NCBI RefSeq assembly: GCF_900116865.1
Contig: NZ_FPCD01000024.1
Location: 1 to 36,084 of the forward strand
Source: Butyrivibrio sp. M55
Lineage (GTDB): Bacteria; Bacillota; Clostridia; Lachnospirales; Lachnospiraceae
Direction: 5' to 3'
Length of the DNA stretch: 36,084 bases
The position numbers and the translations under genes were made by a program. The notes below the pieces were generated by a model that did no database searches, was not told the DNA's origin, and was given only the letters and a program-made list of their open reading frames with translations. Shown one piece after another: positions 34,177 to 36,084 of this stretch. The stretch's first letter is position 1. Every line of letters starts with the position of its first letter.

Positions 34177-34653
34177 GTGTGAATCAACCACGAGTTTATA
34201 GTCAGAGTATTTTTTTGAGGTTAAAATAGTAGTGAACAACTGTTATTAATGATGGGGATAATAATGATCAAGAAGATGATATTCTGATTGAGCAATTAGA
34301 TAAGTATAGACGCCAGCGAGAACTGCTGGCTCTATAATAGATTGCCGGGGTTACCGGCTCTTACAACTTAATATGTATGAGGTAGTGAATGGACTAGTGC
34401 AGAGCTTTTGAGCCAAAAACAGCATCATTACCAAGAGTTTGCCAAGAGCTGAATTTGACTTAGGCAGCACCCTTGAGGTGTGAGCAAGATCATCATGGAG
34501 TCTGCAAAACGAAAGATATAGCCATGTTGATTTTTAGAGCAGTTATTTCGAGAGAGAAGATGCTTTTTGATGATTGCAGAAAGACCAAACAAGTAGATAA
34601 ATACAATAGGTAATGGTATTATTAAATAGAAGATTGTTAGAAGAGGAAATGCT
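34177..34653 (+). other. gene-poor stretch with gene remnants and small hairpins
   Basis: No intact gene is seen in 477 bases. A reading frame without a start (about 34231-34338) ends DDILIEQLDKYRRQRELLAL before a stop and looks like the tail of a broken gene. GCCAGC/GCTGGC (34311-34329) and CCGG/CCGG (about 34346-34358) are small hairpins. The bases 34536-34549 (AGAGCAGTTATTTC) recur almost exactly at 35615-35628 on the far side of the next cassette. The rest shows nothing recognisable. Confidence 0.5.
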
Positions 34654-34872
34654 ATGAGCTATCAGAGAAGATTGATAAATTATACAATTGCATGTGTTAA
34701 TGAGTTTGCTGAAGCTTTTAATTTGAATGTTAAAGAAGCATATAGATATCTTCGAGATTTCAAGGGAATAGAGTTCCTGAAGGATTTCTATGAGGAAGAG
34801 CATCTTTTATCATTTGATAATGTGGTTGAAGATTTACAAGCTCTTTGCCGGAGAAATGGAGGAACTATATGA
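34654..34872 (+). CDS. DUF3791 family small protein (putative antitoxin)
   Basis: 72 residues, all helical. The pattern FAEAFNLNVKEAYRYLRDFKGIEFLKDFYEEEH is typical of the DUF3791 family, which is regularly found beside DUF3990 genes. AGAGGAAA precedes the ATG. The stop overlaps the DUF3990 start by 4 bases (ATGA). By analogy with toxin-antitoxin order it is the likely antitoxin; that is inference. Confidence 0.82.
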   Translation: MSYQRRLINYTIACVNEFAEAFNLNVKEAYRYLRDFKGIEFLKDFYEEEHLLSFDNVVEDLQALCRRNGGTI

Positions 34873-35375
34873 TTCTGTATCATGGTAGTAATGTTGATAT
34901 ACAAAATATCAGCTTGTCAGCTTGCAGACCATATAAGGATTTTGGTAGGGGATTCTATTTAACAGATATTCCGGAACAGGCTGAGCGCATGGCAGAACGA
35001 GTTGCTAGGATTTACGGTGGTGAACCTGTACTCAATATTTATGAGATAGATGATTCTTTTTTGGATTCCTCTAGTCTTAGAATCAAAAATTTTGGTGAAG
35101 AAACAACGGAAGATTGGGCTCGTTTTGTAATGAATAATAGGAATAGAGGCTTTGAGAATTATTCAGATCCATTGTGCAATTTCGATTCTAAGTATGATAT
35201 CGTAATTGGACCTGTTGCGGATGATAATATGGCAATGCTGTTTAGACAATATGAAGAAGAAGTTATAGATTTTGATACGCTTCTTAAAGGCATGATATAT
35301 AAAAAGACATCTTCACAGTATTCATTCCATACACCTGCAGCTATTTCATTATTGAGGAAAATTAGTCATGAATGA
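34869..35375 (+). CDS. DUF3990 family protein (putative ADP-ribosyltransferase-like toxin)
   Basis: 168 residues. MILYHGSN at the start, DFGRGFYLTDIPEQAERMAERVAR (about 22-45), then DIVIGPVADDNMAML (about 115-129) and YSFHTPAAISLL near the end are DUF3990 landmarks. The YHGS / GFYLT pattern resembles ADP-ribosyltransferase folds, so a toxin that modifies a cellular target is plausible but unproven. GGAGGA lies 5 bases before the ATG inside the upstream gene. Both ends overlap neighbouring genes (4 and 8 bases), so the three are translated together. Confidence 0.82.
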   Translation: MILYHGSNVDIQNISLSACRPYKDFGRGFYLTDIPEQAERMAERVARIYGGEPVLNIYEIDDSFLDSSSLRIKNFGEETTEDWARFVMNNRNRGFENYSDPLCNFDSKYDIVIGPVADDNMAMLFRQYEEEVIDFDTLLKGMIYKKTSSQYSFHTPAAISLLRKISHE

Positions 35376-35598
35376 GAAAAAGCAACTAATAGAGTATGCT
35401 ATTCAGGATATTGTTGAAATGATCTCGAAAGATCAGAACGTAGAATATGACGAGGCTATGAACTTCTTTTATGAATCAGAGGTTTTTGATAAGCTTCAAG
35501 ATGTAGAAACAGGGCTTTATCGTGAAAGCTCTGCTTATATTTATGATTTATATAAAGATGAGTTGAACTTCGGGCATATCGTTCAAGCTGAAATATAA
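35368..35598 (+). CDS. small acidic DUF3791-like protein (second putative antitoxin)
   Basis: 76 residues: EKKQLIEYAIQDIVEMISKD, then EYDEAMNFFYESEVFDKLQD, then ESSAYIYDLYKDEL. The helix pattern and the position of aromatic residues (AMNFFYESEVFDKL against AYRYLRDFKGIEFL) recall the first gene of the cassette, although the resemblance is weaker. Its start overlaps the DUF3990 stop by 8 bases, and AGGAAAATT lies upstream. It completes a three-gene unit. Confidence 0.7.
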   Translation: MNEKKQLIEYAIQDIVEMISKDQNVEYDEAMNFFYESEVFDKLQDVETGLYRESSAYIYDLYKDELNFGHIVQAEI

Positions 35599-35635
35599 TA
35601 ACCGCCTATTACATAGAGCAGTTATCTCAATGAGG

Positions 35636-35654
35636 TGACCCCAAAAAGTTAGAC
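35636..35654 (+). mobile_element. IS3-family-like terminal repeat (solo end)
   Basis: TGACCCCAAAAAGTTAGAC is the kind of terminal inverted repeat found at the ends of many IS3-family elements. No IS3 transposase follows within the window and no opposite end was noticed in the window. It may be a solo remnant, or an element whose body lies past the IS66 insertion. Confidence 0.5.
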
Positions 35655-35660
35655 TTTTTA

Positions 35661-35695
35661 AGCGTAGCAGTTATTTGGCTGCTACGCTGTTTTTA
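35661..35695 (+). terminator. terminator-like hairpin inside the IS end
   Basis: AGCGTAGCAG and CTGCTACGCT form a perfect 10-bp stem around 8 bases, followed by GTTTTTATTT. It can stop read-through from the DUF3990 cassette into the mobile DNA, and IS ends often carry such a hairpin. Confidence 0.75.
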
Positions 35696-35783
35696 TTTAA
35701 TAGGAAATTGCGCCTTAGAGGGTAAACGTCAAATCACCCGCCTAGCCTGAAACTCCTTTTTCGTGGTTTACTTTAAAAAACTA

Positions 35784-35803
35784 AAAAAACTAGCTAGTTT
35801 TTT
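35784..35803 (+). promoter_or_regulatory. perfect 20-base palindrome before tnpA
   Basis: AAAAAACTAG joined to CTAGTTTTTT, ending one base before the AAAGGAGG ribosome site of tnpA. It could act as a weak terminator or a translation-limiting hairpin, keeping transposition low. Confidence 0.5.
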
Positions 35804-35817
35804 AAAGGAGGATCCAC

Positions 35818-36084
35818 ATGGATAACATTACACACGAGGTAAGACTTGCAAACTGGGCAGAGATTATCAAAAGATGCCAAGCCCGTCCTCAAGGACAATC
35901 TGCTAATAAGTGGCTTATTGAAAATGGCATCAATGTTAAAACTTACTACTACTGGCAGCGCCGAGTCCGCAAAGAACTTTTTGATAAAGCTGTAAATTTG
36001 CCAGCGTTATCTTTGCAGAAAAATGAAGTTACATTTGCTGAAGTACCATGCGAAGCATTAGATAATTCGCAGGAATATCCGACT
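35818..36084 (+). CDS. tnpA: IS66 family accessory protein TnpA (partial, 5' end)
   Basis: The first 89 residues are present and the frame stays open at the window edge. EVRLANWAEIIKRCQ, then SANKWLIENGINVKTYYYWQRRVRKELF, is the IS66 TnpA helix-turn-helix signature. AAAGGAGG lies 5 bases before the ATG. The protein is an accessory factor for IS66 transposition, usually followed by tnpB and tnpC. Confidence 0.88.
   Translation, partial: MDNITHEVRLANWAEIIKRCQARPQGQSANKWLIENGINVKTYYYWQRRVRKELFDKAVNLPALSLQKNEVTFAEVPCEALDNSQEYPT

Larger units (their letters stand above)
35722..36084 (+). mobile_element. IS66-family insertion sequence, left end (runs off the window)
   Basis: The element is recognised by its first gene (tnpA, below). 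The left end is set at GTAAACGTC because IS66 ends typically begin GTAA; no target duplication can be checked. tnpB and the transposase tnpC should lie beyond the window. Confidence 0.7.

Noticed and set aside
34261..34338. Possible small gene ending RRQRELLAL
   Set aside because: No start codon in that frame; treated as a gene remnant.

Overview
The window looks like chromosome of a low-GC Gram-positive anaerobe of the Lachnospiraceae (Butyrivibrio / Pseudobutyrivibrio / Roseburia type). This is inferred from the 23S rRNA tail, strong AGGAGG-type ribosome binding sites, several TTG/GTG starts, sigma-A-like promoters and the flavour of the protein families; no database comparison was possible.

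Region 1 (1-6979, all + strand): the 3' end of a 23S rRNA gene with no 5S gene after it, an rrn terminator, a cheV-type chemotaxis adaptor, then a tight run of a degenerate sirtuin-like protein, a very acidic membrane-anchored protein, hisH, hisF and ung. Region 2 (7110-15489, + strand): a large solute-binding lipoprotein translated just ahead of lysA (diaminopimelate decarboxylase) and an overlapping XerD-like recombinase with altered catalytic residues; then a second lipoprotein, an ArsB/NhaD-type ion transporter behind a structured leader, and a cytidylate-kinase-like protein.

Region 3 (15519-20948): aroF-type DAHP synthase and a solitary N6-adenine DNA methyltransferase on the - strand, then a CDF metal exporter and a small protein on +, and a TraX-like membrane protein on -. 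Region 4 (21081-23986, - strand): a YtrA-type GntR / ABC transporter operon that carries the scar of an internal duplication and deletion. Its first gene is a 45-residue regulator tail, and a 14-bp inverted repeat overlaps its promoter. Region 5 (24077-26215, +): a small FakA-tail-like protein, a Fur/Zur-family regulator and a COG0523 metal-chaperone GTPase; together they suggest metal (probably zinc) homeostasis.

Region 6 (26216-36084) is accessory in character. It holds AT-rich unknown genes (26413-29166), a VOC protein, a CDP-alcohol phosphatidyltransferase, a small - strand cluster headed by a XRE repressor with operator-like palindromes, and a series of related hairpins. These are followed by an MBL-fold lipoprotein, a YoaK-family membrane protein with two paralogous four-cysteine mini-proteins, and a DUF3791-DUF3990-DUF3791-like toxin-antitoxin-type cassette. 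The region ends at an IS3-like terminal repeat and the left end of an IS66-family element that runs off the window. No tRNA, CRISPR array, complete prophage or complete restriction system was seen.

Most promising leads: the scarred ABC/GntR operon and its operator, the DUF3990 cassette next to mobile DNA, the paired four-cysteine mini-proteins, the sirtuin-like/acidic membrane protein pair, and the competing-hairpin leader at 32023-32186.
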